From NCBI GenBank assembly GCA_965371805.1, contig CBDUZW010000013.1, forward strand, positions 29,173 to 93,172: a stretch of DNA of 64,000 nucleotides, given 5' to 3'. The notes beneath the pieces are model-generated. The model saw only the letters and a list, made by a program, of their open reading frames with translations. It did no database searches and had not been told where the DNA came from. The position numbers were made by a program, and so were the translations under genes. Within the stretch, counting starts at the first letter, position 1. Each line of letters opens with the position of its first letter. This DNA is from JAOZTV01 sp965371805 (lineage in GTDB: Bacteria > Acidobacteriota > Aminicenantia > UBA2199). Below are positions 26,795 through 35,384 of the stretch, piece by piece.

Positions 26795-27253
26795 ATGGGT
26801 AAAGATAAGAGAACTGGGATAAATTATTTATTTATTCTTATTATATTTTTTTCAATAACGACAGGTTTCATATGGACAGAAAATGGTCAATCTAAAAATG
26901 AAAAGCTTGCCGAATTAAGAAAAAAGACAAAAATTCGAACCGGGAAAGCTGTATACTCTTCAAGAGAAAAGGTTATCGTATATTTTCAGGGACTGCCGGG
27001 AAATAGATATGATCTCATTACTATTGTCCCAGAATCAAATCCTGACACTTTGGTAGATATTAAAAAATTTACCAGACGATTGAAAAGAGGATCATTTAAT
27101 TTTGGGACTTTTAAACCTGGTCTTTATCAAGTCAGGGTATACTTCAACTGGAATGAAGATACAGATTCAGATGTGCAGGTACGGCGTTCGTTTATGGTCA
27201 AGTATAATTCCAGGAAAGGAATAAGAAGAAAAAACCAATTACTGGATCATTAA
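26795..27253 (+). CDS. Exported protein of unknown function, possible -1 frameshift extension
   Basis: About 152 residues; ATGATG at 26792, the second ATG being better spaced from AGGAG. Hydrophobic segment YLFILIIFFSITTGFIW near the N-terminus, then a charged part and a probable beta-sandwich (KAVYSSREKVIVYFQGLPG ... FKPGLYQVRVYFNWNED). No known family. Near the 3' end the zero frame reads AGA AAA AAC, a correctly phased A AAA AAC heptamer (27229-27235). The -1 frame beyond it is open to 27339 and encodes a coding-like tail PITGSLIGSLIGSLLK...TSIQYI with no start codon of its own. Either programmed frameshifting or a small indel could explain this. Confidence 0.6.
   Translation: MGKDKRTGINYLFILIIFFSITTGFIWTENGQSKNEKLAELRKKTKIRTGKAVYSSREKVIVYFQGLPGNRYDLITIVPESNPDTLVDIKKFTRRLKRGSFNFGTFKPGLYQVRVYFNWNEDTDSDVQVRRSFMVKYNSRKGIRRKNQLLDH
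27229..27235 (+). promoter_or_regulatory. Candidate -1 frameshift slippery heptamer
   Basis: A AAA AAC in the zero-frame phase required for tandem -1 slippage. Without slippage translation stops at 27253; with it, translation continues to a TAA at 27337-27339, adding about 34 residues that include three GSLIG-like repeats. No clear downstream stem-loop was recognised by eye. Confidence 0.4.
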
Positions 27254-27349
27254 TAGGTTCACTCATTGGATCACTTTTAAAAATTGAGAAAAATAAGTAC
27301 CTGGATGAATTAGATCTGACATCCATACAATACATTTAATTCTATTTTA

Positions 27350-27378
27350 TTGACAGTTCCTTTCGTTAAAGATAAAAT
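27350..27378 (+). promoter_or_regulatory. Sigma70-type promoter, apparently leaderless
   Basis: TTGACA (27350-27355), 17-bp spacer, TAAAAT (27373-27378). The lipoprotein ATG is at 27384, five bases after the -10 box, so the transcript should begin at or next to the start codon. The same arrangement occurs at 1781-1815. Confidence 0.7.
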
Positions 27379-27383
27379 TACTG

Positions 27384-28760
27384 ATGAAAAAATCAAACAT
27401 AATACTTATTATAATTCTGGTTTTATTTCTGTTTAATAACTGTCAAAATGTTACAGAACCAAATACCGGGGAACCTGTCATTGAAGAACCCAAAACCCAT
27501 GTGGGAACCTGGTATTTTTATACTGAATATTTTTATGGTTTTGCAGAGATCAAAATAATTGAAACTCATACAGAAGATACATTTGAAAAAATTTGGTATG
27601 GTTGGGCAAATAGTCAATGGAAAGAATTATTCGGATTTAGAGGCACGATCAATAAAACCTCTGATGAAAATGTTTTTCAGTTGACACTTCATGAAATGGG
27701 CATACCAGAAACCCCGGAAGCGTTAACCTGGAGAGACAATACTTGGGGATATTTTGAAGCTTATAGAAATCATTCCTGGGGGTTTAGCTCAACCCTCTCA
27801 GTTACATATCAATTTTCCGGTGACAATTTAATCAGCCAATGTGATATTGATGGAGATGGGATAATCTCCACTGATATTAGAAAATTAGAGAACATTACAA
27901 GCTTTAAAAACGAAGATGATTCTACACATGCCACCATGGACGGTACCTATCCTCATATTCAATATGCAGGACTTGGTTTTCACAACAATCAATATACTGC
28001 AGCAATATATATTCAGATCATTGATATTTTTGTCCCCTATGATAAAGACAGCTTTGATATTACTGCAGAAATCCGAAGTACAGATGATGCAAGAATTAAT
28101 ATACCTTTGACGTACTATCCGGACCGTTATGAGTGGGGTAATTCAGATTATAGAATGTATAATAAACCTATAAAGGGCCTATGGTGGATTTCAAAAATCG
28201 CTATTAACTGTATAGATGGCAGTAAATCGGTTCTTATAGCAGACAATCCCTATGTTTCAGGTTATTCTGCAAGTATTACTACAAGCGCCGCATCCCAAGG
28301 CAGTTTTTTAAACGAAACATATATAGGCCAGGATTATGCGTGGGAAGAAAAAAGCAATCTATTCTATCTTGAAACCTTCAAAAATGGCAGCACTCCTCAA
28401 ACTTCCAGAACAGACACACATATTAGAATCTATAGTGAAGAAGATACTGAAAAATGGTTTGCTGCAAATAATGGTGGTGGACGTGAAGATTTCGCTGCAG
28501 GCTTAAGAGTCTGCCTGCAACACGGCAAAACATATTATATACAAGTCATAGATATTTTTAGTGAGAGTGGAACTTATTCTTTCAAAATAACCGGGAATGG
28601 CTTTAATGGAAGCTCGACGAATACTGTTTCTATACCTGATAAGTATGAACCTGATGACACATATTCAGAGGCTACAAGAATATATTTAAACGAAGTACAG
28701 GATCACTCATTTTCAAAAGCAGGTGAAAGTGACTGGTTTATTTTTACTGCCCCGAATTAA
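27384..28760 (+). CDS. Lipoprotein with PPC-type beta-sandwich domains
   Basis: 458 residues. Lipoprotein signal ends at Cys20 (LFLFNNC), which fixes the start codon although no ribosome-binding site precedes it. A calcium-loop-like DIDGDGIISTDIRKL lies at about residues 154-168. Residues about 300-410 look like a first PPC (pre-peptidase C-terminal) type sandwich. The C-terminus opens a second one (DKYEPDDTYSEATRI...GESDWFIFTAPN) but stops after its first strands, where PPC domains usually run about 60 residues more. Surface-exposed binding role likely; no catalytic motif seen. It ends three bases from the convergent C69 gene. Confidence 0.75.
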   Translation: MKKSNIILIIILVLFLFNNCQNVTEPNTGEPVIEEPKTHVGTWYFYTEYFYGFAEIKIIETHTEDTFEKIWYGWANSQWKELFGFRGTINKTSDENVFQLTLHEMGIPETPEALTWRDNTWGYFEAYRNHSWGFSSTLSVTYQFSGDNLISQCDIDGDGIISTDIRKLENITSFKNEDDSTHATMDGTYPHIQYAGLGFHNNQYTAAIYIQIIDIFVPYDKDSFDITAEIRSTDDARINIPLTYYPDRYEWGNSDYRMYNKPIKGLWWISKIAINCIDGSKSVLIADNPYVSGYSASITTSAASQGSFLNETYIGQDYAWEEKSNLFYLETFKNGSTPQTSRTDTHIRIYSEEDTEKWFAANNGGGREDFAAGLRVCLQHGKTYYIQVIDIFSESGTYSFKITGNGFNGSSTNTVSIPDKYEPDDTYSEATRIYLNEVQDHSFSKAGESDWFIFTAPN

Positions 28761-28763
28761 TAG

Positions 28764-30215
28764 TTACTCTGATCTTTTTTTGAGCAGTCGAATAGCCAAA
28801 TCTATTCCCCGGGCTAAATTATTATTTGTAGATTCAGTAAGGTATTCAATTGCTTTTTTTCTGTTCTTTTTATTTAAAATGATATAATTGGTTATAATTT
28901 CCTTGTATTTCAATCTCATGTTTTTTTCAAAAGATCTTATTTCAGGCAGGAAATAATTATTCCATTTTGAAAAATTCATTCTTAAACGCTTATTCATTCT
29001 TCTGAAAATCCAGAAAGCGGATTGATTATCCGGAATCTCTCCAGCCGATGAATACCTCTCATCTATTTTACTTATCCCGAAAAACACTGGAAAATATGGA
29101 GTAGTAAAAGCTGAACCCGGACCTCCCCATATCACGGCCCCCACTTCAACCGGCAGTGATTTATTTAGCTGGATCACACTGGTATGAACCGTATCCAATA
29201 TCCCAATTGCCCTGTTTTTATTCTTTATCTCGGGTATTCCCCTTGATGCATTATATTTTGTGTCTTTATAATAGTCTCTTAATATGTCAATAAGCATCAT
29301 AACATCAATTTTTTTTTCAGGTTTTAAAGTAAGAGGGAAAAGAAATGATTCAGAATTTTGTTTTTTCACCGGATTTAGTAAGGACTGTGCCCTCCAGATT
29401 CTTCTTGAATTATAATGAGGCATGTCACTTATATTTTTTCTACCACCAAATGTTTTTGAAAAGTTAAATTTTTTTTCATTTCCTTTGCCAATCAAACCAT
29501 TTTTTTTTGCAAAATTATATAAATGCTTAGAATAAAGAAAATTATTTTTATCTTTAAAATCCACCAATCCGATCCTGTATCCATTTGCAGCTACAAGGTA
29601 ACTATCATCCGGAACCTTAGCCGCAACCCAGTTTTTGCCACCAGCTGCTTCTATATACCAGGCTTCATTATAATCCGCTACTCCAACTCCACTTGCATAA
29701 CTGATCCCATAATCTGAATAGAATTTTCCTATTAATTCCACACATTCTCTTGCTGTTTTTGATCTTTCCAAAGCAATATACCTGATATATCCTGAAACTC
29801 CATTTTTTAACAATGGATCATGTTTTCTTGCAAAATCATTTCTGTCATCCATTAATGAGACACCTCCGGCAATTGCAACCCCATACTCGTTAATTGCCTT
29901 TGCATCTCCTTCAGAATATCCATAGTAACAATTCATGACCAGCATTCTATAAGTTTTTCTAATTTGATGTATTCTTACCCCATTTTTCATATTTATCATA
30001 CTTCCCGGTGGATATATTACTGATTTTATGATTTCTATATTTGAAGCAACATCACCGGAAAGGTCATTATTGTGAGCAAGTAGTACAGAACCATCTACAG
30101 AAGTATTTTTACCGACAAGGATCATTGTACATGAACACAGAAAATTATTTAACAAAAAAAATAGTATCACAAACAAGAGAACTATTTTAAATCTCCTACA
30201 TATGATTTTTCCCAT
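28764..30215 (-). CDS. Exported C69-family dipeptidase (Ntn hydrolase)
   Basis: 483 residues. Long hydrophobic signal (IVLLFVILFFLLNNFLCS), then Cys29-Thr, the expected N-terminal nucleophile after processing: CTMILVGKNTSVDGSVLLAHNND. Family segments follow: EYGVAIAGGVSLMDDRN, IALERSKTARECVELIGKFYSDYG, GVGVADYNEAWYIEAAGGKNWVAAKVPDD and GAVIWGGPGSAFTTPYFPVF. C69 enzymes (PepD-like) cleave dipeptides or amides. The signal implies a periplasmic or surface enzyme, perhaps feeding a peptide transporter. Its 3' end nearly touches the convergent lipoprotein gene. Confidence 0.88.
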   Translation of the reverse strand: MGKIICRRFKIVLLFVILFFLLNNFLCSCTMILVGKNTSVDGSVLLAHNNDLSGDVASNIEIIKSVIYPPGSMINMKNGVRIHQIRKTYRMLVMNCYYGYSEGDAKAINEYGVAIAGGVSLMDDRNDFARKHDPLLKNGVSGYIRYIALERSKTARECVELIGKFYSDYGISYASGVGVADYNEAWYIEAAGGKNWVAAKVPDDSYLVAANGYRIGLVDFKDKNNFLYSKHLYNFAKKNGLIGKGNEKKFNFSKTFGGRKNISDMPHYNSRRIWRAQSLLNPVKKQNSESFLFPLTLKPEKKIDVMMLIDILRDYYKDTKYNASRGIPEIKNKNRAIGILDTVHTSVIQLNKSLPVEVGAVIWGGPGSAFTTPYFPVFFGISKIDERYSSAGEIPDNQSAFWIFRRMNKRLRMNFSKWNNYFLPEIRSFEKNMRLKYKEIITNYIILNKKNRKKAIEYLTESTNNNLARGIDLAIRLLKKRSE

Positions 30216-30520
30216 TTCTAAATAATAGAACCATAAAAATTTAATGTCAAGAATTTAAAAAAGAAAAACAATCAATAGTAATACTCTGATACTTTCATTT
30301 TACATTTACAAAAATCTGGTTGGAATTATTTACATTCTATTTTCATAGTAGCCAAGATTGATTTTTTTTATTTCTCCCTAAATTTTATACTATTAAAGAA
30401 ATACCAATTAATAATATGACTTTTTTAAAAAAAATAATTATGATATTCTATATCTTCTTAAATAATTAAAAAATGTAGTAAATGAAGAGCCTTTATGGAT
30501 CATTGATACGAGAAGATAGA
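30216..30520. other. Intergenic region between divergent genes
   Basis: About 305 bp, strongly A/T-rich, expected to hold promoters for the C69 gene (minus) and the methyltransferase (plus). I see no strong consensus promoter, repeat or RNA structure. The downstream frame could be extended to an ATG at 30482, which would take up the last 39 bases. Confidence 0.4.
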
Positions 30521-31132
30521 ATGAATTCTAAAGTTAAATACATATTATTATCCATTATGGTTATCACTGTTTTTACAATGTATTCACAAATTCTTTATTC
30601 TCAGGAAGACAGGCTTAAATGGCAGCCTCCGGAAAAAATCATGGATGCTATTGGTGTTAAAACAGGAATGAAAATAGGTGAAGCTGGTGTCGGACGTGGA
30701 TATTTCACCTTCCCTCTTGCATCCAGGGTTGGTACTTCAGGAAAAATTTATGCAAACGATATATCTGGATACTATCTGTCTATACTAAGGGATAGAGCAA
30801 AAAAAGAAAATTTAAAACAGATAAAGACTATTTTAGGAGATGTTACCGATCCGCTTTTTCCCGAGAAAAACCTCGATATGATTATTATGGTTTATGTCCT
30901 CCATTGTCTGGAAAAACCTGTGGCATTCACAAATTCAATTCCCAAATATTTAAAAAAAAATGGATTGTTTGTGATCATTGAGCGAAATTCGACTAGAGAT
31001 AGAGGACATTACCCTTCATTCATGTCCAATAGACAGATTCTTGAAGTAATCCAGAAAACATCTTTTACCTTAGTAAAAAAGGAAACCTTCCTGCCAAAGG
31101 ATACAATATATATCTATAAAATTAAAAAATAG
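30521..31132 (+). CDS. SAM-dependent methyltransferase with signal peptide
   Basis: About 203 residues from the ATG at 30521 (GAGAAG upstream); an ATG at 30482 would put 13 residues before the signal. The N-terminus is a secretion signal (KVKYILLSIMVITVFTMYSQ), which is unusual because S-adenosylmethionine is cytoplasmic. The rest is a class I fold: motif I IGEAGVGRGYFTFPLASRVG, motif II IYANDIS, ILGDVTDPLFPEKNLDMIIM, post-II HCLEKPVAF and LKKNGLFVIIERN. Similar exported methyltransferases of unknown substrate exist. It may instead be anchored with the domain on the cytoplasmic side. Confidence 0.75.
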   Translation: MNSKVKYILLSIMVITVFTMYSQILYSQEDRLKWQPPEKIMDAIGVKTGMKIGEAGVGRGYFTFPLASRVGTSGKIYANDISGYYLSILRDRAKKENLKQIKTILGDVTDPLFPEKNLDMIIMVYVLHCLEKPVAFTNSIPKYLKKNGLFVIIERNSTRDRGHYPSFMSNRQILEVIQKTSFTLVKKETFLPKDTIYIYKIKK

Positions 31133-31288
31133 TTTATAATCGTTGCCACTAAGTTTAACAGGATGAGAATTAAAATCTGGTGCCTGGCAGGATTTTTTTT
31201 TCAATATTCAGTTGAAAAAAAGATGTATTCACATATTATTAATTTAGTACCTTTTTAACGATTGGAAATATTACAAAAGGAGAAAAAA

Positions 31289-31921
31289 ATGAAAAATTCT
31301 AAAACTTTCAGTTTTACTTGTCAAAGTAGTAAAAAAACTACTTTAAAGTACAAAGAAATTTCTTATGACCTGCTTTTTAAAGATGCTGTTTTAAAAATAT
31401 CCATTGATGAGAACAATTATATCGAAATGAGTAAGAAAAACCAGGAATTCCCATCTGAGGCAACAATTGTTGATGGATTTGCTTTATCCCATCAAAAAAA
31501 GGGAGATATTGATTATAAAAAGCATTTTAAAATATGTTGGGATAATGAGACTATGTTCGTACCTGTATTACTGTTTTTAGAAGTTCCTGAAAAGATAATA
31601 AAGGAATATTGGCAAGGCGGAAGTATTGAATTGGGCATTGAAAATGAAAAAGATTATTTTATAGAGTATAAAGATGGAATTACAGCTGAGTTTATTCAGG
31701 AAAAAAAAGGAAAATACTCATTTTCATTTAGTACAGGATTAAATGGATTTATTGAATCAGCAAAGGACGGTTCTCACATCATCAAATATAAAGGAGATAC
31801 TATTGATTCAGATATAAAAGATTTTAGAGCAATATCAAAATTCATCGTTTCAAGATCAAAATATACAAATAATTTTATTCTCTATTTTCAGGAATATGCA
31901 GAGGTAACTATCTCAATATAG
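31289..31921 (+). CDS. Cytoplasmic protein of unknown function
   Basis: 210 residues from the ATG at 31289, chosen for the AAGGAG just upstream; an in-frame TTG at 31262 is less likely. No signal peptide or membrane segment. Predicted mostly beta (KTTLKYKEISYDLLFKDAVLKI, SIELGIENEKDYFIEYKDG, FILYFQEYAEVTISI). It has a DYKKHFKICWDNETMFVP segment but no recognised motif or family. It stands between the exported methyltransferase and the large BNR protein, with its own ribosome-binding site. Confidence 0.6.
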   Translation: MKNSKTFSFTCQSSKKTTLKYKEISYDLLFKDAVLKISIDENNYIEMSKKNQEFPSEATIVDGFALSHQKKGDIDYKKHFKICWDNETMFVPVLLFLEVPEKIIKEYWQGGSIELGIENEKDYFIEYKDGITAEFIQEKKGKYSFSFSTGLNGFIESAKDGSHIIKYKGDTIDSDIKDFRAISKFIVSRSKYTNNFILYFQEYAEVTISI

Positions 31922-31935
31922 AGAAAGATCATAAC

Positions 31936-31965
31936 TTGAGTTTTTTTTACTGAATATGCTATAAT
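31936..31965 (+). promoter_or_regulatory. Sigma70-type promoter for the BNR/VPS10-like gene
   Basis: TTGAGT (31936-31941), 18-bp spacer, perfect TATAAT (31960-31965). It begins just after the previous stop codon and gives a leader of about 75 bases before the ATG at 32045, which has GGAGG at 32035-32039. Confidence 0.6.
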
Positions 31966-32044
31966 CCATGAATAAAACTAGTCAAAATTCAATTTTTAAA
32001 CTGCCAATTTTTAATAGACTGACAGGGCTGGTATGGAGGTAAGA

Positions 32045-34699
32045 ATGCCAATTAATTATTTCCCACAAAAGATAATTTCATTAATACTCATTGGACTTTT
32101 TTCATTGATCTATAATAGTTATCCAGATGAAATATGGAATAAGTTAAGCAATAAAGAAAATGCCACTTTCTTTCAAATTCAAGAAGCTGCAATAAGTTTT
32201 TACAAAACCATAAAAACAGGCCGTAAACCTGGCTATAAGCAGTATAAAAGATGGGAAAATTTTGCCCGGCAACGTTTAAACCAAAATGGTATTTTTGATA
32301 TGTCATTAAATTATAAGGGGTGGGTTGAAAAACAAACCCGTTTTTCAACACCTGATACTACCTCAAATGATGCAGATTGGCATCCAGTAGGTCCAGTATC
32401 CTCTAATAATATTAGTGGTATTGGTCGCCTAAATTGTATTACTTTTGACCCACATAATAGTGACATAATATGGGTAGGAGCTCCAACCGGAGGATTATGG
32501 AAATCCATAGATCGTGGTAAAACATGGTCCACTAATACTGATAGACTCCCGAATTTAGGAGTAAGCGATATTGTGATCCATCCACATAATTCAAATATTA
32601 TGTATATTGCAACAGGTGATAAACAAAGGGGCAGTGCACTAAGCTATGGAGTAATGAAGTCTATAGATGGAGGACTTACATGGAATTTCACCGATCTTAA
32701 CCCGGAGGTAGCTGATAAATTCAAAATCGGAAAATTGCTATTTCACCCGGAGGATTCAGATACACTATTATGTGCTGTAAATAAGGGGATTTATAAAACA
32801 GTTGATGCTGGTTTGAATTGGAAATTAAAAGAGAGTGGTGATTTTTTTGATTTGGAAGTACACCCCTCTAAATCCAATTATTGGTATGCTTCCCTCAGTA
32901 AAAATGGTGTTTATAGATCTACTGATTCAGGTGAAACATGGAGCAGACTAACTAAAGGACTTCCTTTGCCGGGTAATGATATTGGAAGGATCGCTATTGC
33001 AATTTCTGAGTCTTCTCCTGATATTGTATATGCTCTCTATTGTCAGGACCGCATTGGAGAAGGGTGGATCTGGGGATTATATGGACTTTATCGTAGTATT
33101 AATGGGGGTAATAATTGGACATTGCAGGCTCGAGCCCCAAATATTCTTGGATGGGAAACGAATGGATCTGGAACAGGTGGACAGGGAGGATATGCTCTAG
33201 TGCTTCAGGTAAACCCTCAGAATCCAAATATGTTAATTGCAGGCTCAGTTAATTTATGGAGATCTGCAGATGCAGGTGTCTCCTGGAAGGGAGCATCTTT
33301 TAATACAACTAGCACTATTGTGCATCCTGACTTTCATGAGGTTGCCTATTTACCTGGTAGTTCTTTGGTGGTTTTTGCCTGTCATGATGGTGGATTACAT
33401 CGTTCTGATGATCATTGTGACTCCTGGACAGATCTCAGCAACGGACTTGGAATACACCAGGTCTACCGGATCGGGTTGGATAAACAGAACTCACATAGAT
33501 TTGCCTTAGGTGCACAGGATAATGGCTCTTCATTATTAAATACAGACTGGCGAATTATCGGCGGGGGAGATGGAATGGAATGTATGATTGATTATCAAAA
33601 TCCAAACATCATTTACTCGTCCTCCCAGTTTGGTAGAATATCCATATCTACAAATAATGGTGCTTCAAGAACTCCTGTATTTTCGAATACATCTGGTACA
33701 TTTGCCTGGACAGCGCCACTGATTATGGATCCTTTCTCCTCAAATACGATCTATACTGCATCAACAGCGGTATTCAAAAGTACCGATCGGGGTAGAAATC
33801 CAACACCAATAAGTCTTCAATTAAGTACCCTACCAATAAAAACATTAAAAATATCCTCATCGGATACCAGAGTTCTTATCGCTTCTGATGGACTGTCTAT
33901 TTTCTGCACTAAGAATGGAGGCTCCAGTTGGGAGGAGCTTAATAACCAGCCATTTCCTGACTATATTACTGATATTGCGATCCATCCGTTAAACTCTGAT
34001 ATTCTTTGGGCAACTGTTGGTGGATATGGCCGTTGGAATGGCGGATATGCCTGGTTAAATATCCCCTATGAGATAGATAAACCAAAAGTTTTCTATAGTA
34101 TAGATGGTGGAAAAGTATGGAGTAATATTTCAGGTCAACTACCCAATGTCCCAGCAAATTGTTTAGTTGTAGATCCCGTTTCAATAGCAGTTTATCTTGG
34201 TACTGATCTTGGAGTATTTTACTCATCTTCCGGTACAGGGGATTGGAAAAGTTTTGATATTGGACTGCCAAATATTATTATTACTGAATTAGAAATACAT
34301 CAGAATTCATCCAGTATTTTTGCTGCAACATTTGGACGGGGAGTCTGGACCTCACCATTAGCAGATGATATCGTTGTTCTCCCGCCCCTCTCTTTTAATG
34401 GAGAGCTTATTACTAATAGATCACTATTATCAACCGAATATATTCTTGATTTAAATTGGATAGCAAATCCAAACAATGTTGATAAAAATGGAGATTCTAC
34501 TATTCGTAATTATTTAATTTATGAAATTACAGATCAAAAAAAAAAATTAATATCAGAATTTAATGGTAATACTTTTAATTATTCTATTAGAGGCTTTAAT
34601 AATAGTGATATAAACTTAACCTTTGGGATTACTGCAAAAAATTTCGAGGGAGATGAAAGCAACTTTGCATTTTTTATGATTTCTCCTCTTGGAGAGTAA
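32045..34699 (+). CDS. Large exported BNR/VPS10-like multi-repeat beta-propeller protein
   Basis: 884 residues from the ATG at 32045 (GGAGG, 5-base spacer). N-terminal hydrophobic signal (KIISLILIGLFSLIYNS). From about residue 115 there are many Asp-box (BNR) repeats of the form S-x-D-x-G-x-x-W: SIDRGKTWS, SIDGGLTWN, TVDAGLNWK, STDSGETWS, SADAGVSWK, CTKNGGSSWEE, SIDGGKVWS, alternating with HPHNSNIMYIATGD-type strands. This is the VPS10/sortilin-like or photosystem-stability-factor-like propeller. The C-terminal about 100 residues look like a fibronectin-III-type domain. Sialidase catalytic residues are not evident. Probably secreted or surface-bound; no T9SS sorting domain is recognised. Confidence 0.85.
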   Translation: MPINYFPQKIISLILIGLFSLIYNSYPDEIWNKLSNKENATFFQIQEAAISFYKTIKTGRKPGYKQYKRWENFARQRLNQNGIFDMSLNYKGWVEKQTRFSTPDTTSNDADWHPVGPVSSNNISGIGRLNCITFDPHNSDIIWVGAPTGGLWKSIDRGKTWSTNTDRLPNLGVSDIVIHPHNSNIMYIATGDKQRGSALSYGVMKSIDGGLTWNFTDLNPEVADKFKIGKLLFHPEDSDTLLCAVNKGIYKTVDAGLNWKLKESGDFFDLEVHPSKSNYWYASLSKNGVYRSTDSGETWSRLTKGLPLPGNDIGRIAIAISESSPDIVYALYCQDRIGEGWIWGLYGLYRSINGGNNWTLQARAPNILGWETNGSGTGGQGGYALVLQVNPQNPNMLIAGSVNLWRSADAGVSWKGASFNTTSTIVHPDFHEVAYLPGSSLVVFACHDGGLHRSDDHCDSWTDLSNGLGIHQVYRIGLDKQNSHRFALGAQDNGSSLLNTDWRIIGGGDGMECMIDYQNPNIIYSSSQFGRISISTNNGASRTPVFSNTSGTFAWTAPLIMDPFSSNTIYTASTAVFKSTDRGRNPTPISLQLSTLPIKTLKISSSDTRVLIASDGLSIFCTKNGGSSWEELNNQPFPDYITDIAIHPLNSDILWATVGGYGRWNGGYAWLNIPYEIDKPKVFYSIDGGKVWSNISGQLPNVPANCLVVDPVSIAVYLGTDLGVFYSSSGTGDWKSFDIGLPNIIITELEIHQNSSSIFAATFGRGVWTSPLADDIVVLPPLSFNGELITNRSLLSTEYILDLNWIANPNNVDKNGDSTIRNYLIYEITDQKKKLISEFNGNTFNYSIRGFNNSDINLTFGITAKNFEGDESNFAFFMISPLGE

Positions 34700-34722
34700 A
34701 TTAATAAATATGGAGAATAAAA

Positions 34723-35106
34723 ATGAATGATCAATTAAGCAAGAACAGAGATAATGCTATTGAGTTTTACAAAATGGCATATAATGGAAACCCGAAAAAA
34801 GCAGCTGAATTATATGTGGGAGAAAAATATATACAGCATAATCCATTAGTAGGAGATGGTGTTGAGGCATTTATAGAATATTTTGAAAAAATGCATAAGG
34901 AATATCCAAAAAAAACCATTGAATTTGTACGTTCCGTTGCCGATGATAAAATGGCTGCACTTCACACTCATCAAATTTGGCCCGGTAATGATGAATATGT
35001 TACTATGGATTTTTTTAGATTTGATGCAGATGGGAAAATAGTTGAACATTGGGATTCTATACAACAAATTCCCAAAGATTCAATGCATAATAATAAAATG
35101 TATTAA
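34723..35106 (+). CDS. SnoaL-like (NTF2-fold) protein
   Basis: 127 residues. NTF2-like cone fold typical of SnoaL-like proteins: helical N-terminus (NAIEFYKMAYNGNPKKAAELY), YIQHNPLVGDGVEAFIEYF, then strands (MAALHTHQIWPGNDEYVTMDFFRFDADGKIVEHWDSIQQIP). The HNP...D and HWD residues match the SnoaL group that includes small isomerases and many uncharacterised proteins. Cytoplasmic; GGAG precedes the ATG. It lies 23 bp after the BNR protein gene, possibly co-transcribed, but a functional link is not evident. Confidence 0.82.
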   Translation: MNDQLSKNRDNAIEFYKMAYNGNPKKAAELYVGEKYIQHNPLVGDGVEAFIEYFEKMHKEYPKKTIEFVRSVADDKMAALHTHQIWPGNDEYVTMDFFRFDADGKIVEHWDSIQQIPKDSMHNNKMY

Positions 35107-35384
35107 GTTAATTGCCTGGAAAAGGTAGAAATATCTTAGTCGACATGATGAAAATTCAGGTGCAGGATGACATTTTCAAGTAAACGTAGTATAATTACAT
35201 ATTGATTATATAAGCAATTGTATTTATCCCCCCAATTTAAAGGTATAAGAATAGTGGAATCTTCCCCGAAATTAACTGAAAGTTGAGAGACAAGTACATT
35301 TAAATAAGTACCTGGAAATTATAATTTCCCTGATACAGGATCAATTAAAGGATAATTAAAAATGATAATAAAGAAGAGTAAAAA
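35107..35384 (+). promoter_or_regulatory. Long leader/promoter region of the DEAD-box helicase gene
   Basis: Contains ATGACA (near 35167), a 17-bp spacer and a perfect TATAAT, implying a 5' leader of roughly 180 bases. The leader contains AAGTAC...GTACTT-like inverted segments and a perfect 16-bp palindrome GGAAATTATAATTTCC (35314-35329). RNA-helicase genes of this type often have long structured, cold-responsive leaders; whether that holds here is inference. Confidence 0.45.

Noticed and set aside
31160..31205. Possible terminator AAAATC...GGATTTTTTTT after the exported methyltransferase
   Set aside because: Only the outer six bases pair well; the inner part cannot fold without a too-small loop. 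Not strong enough to list.
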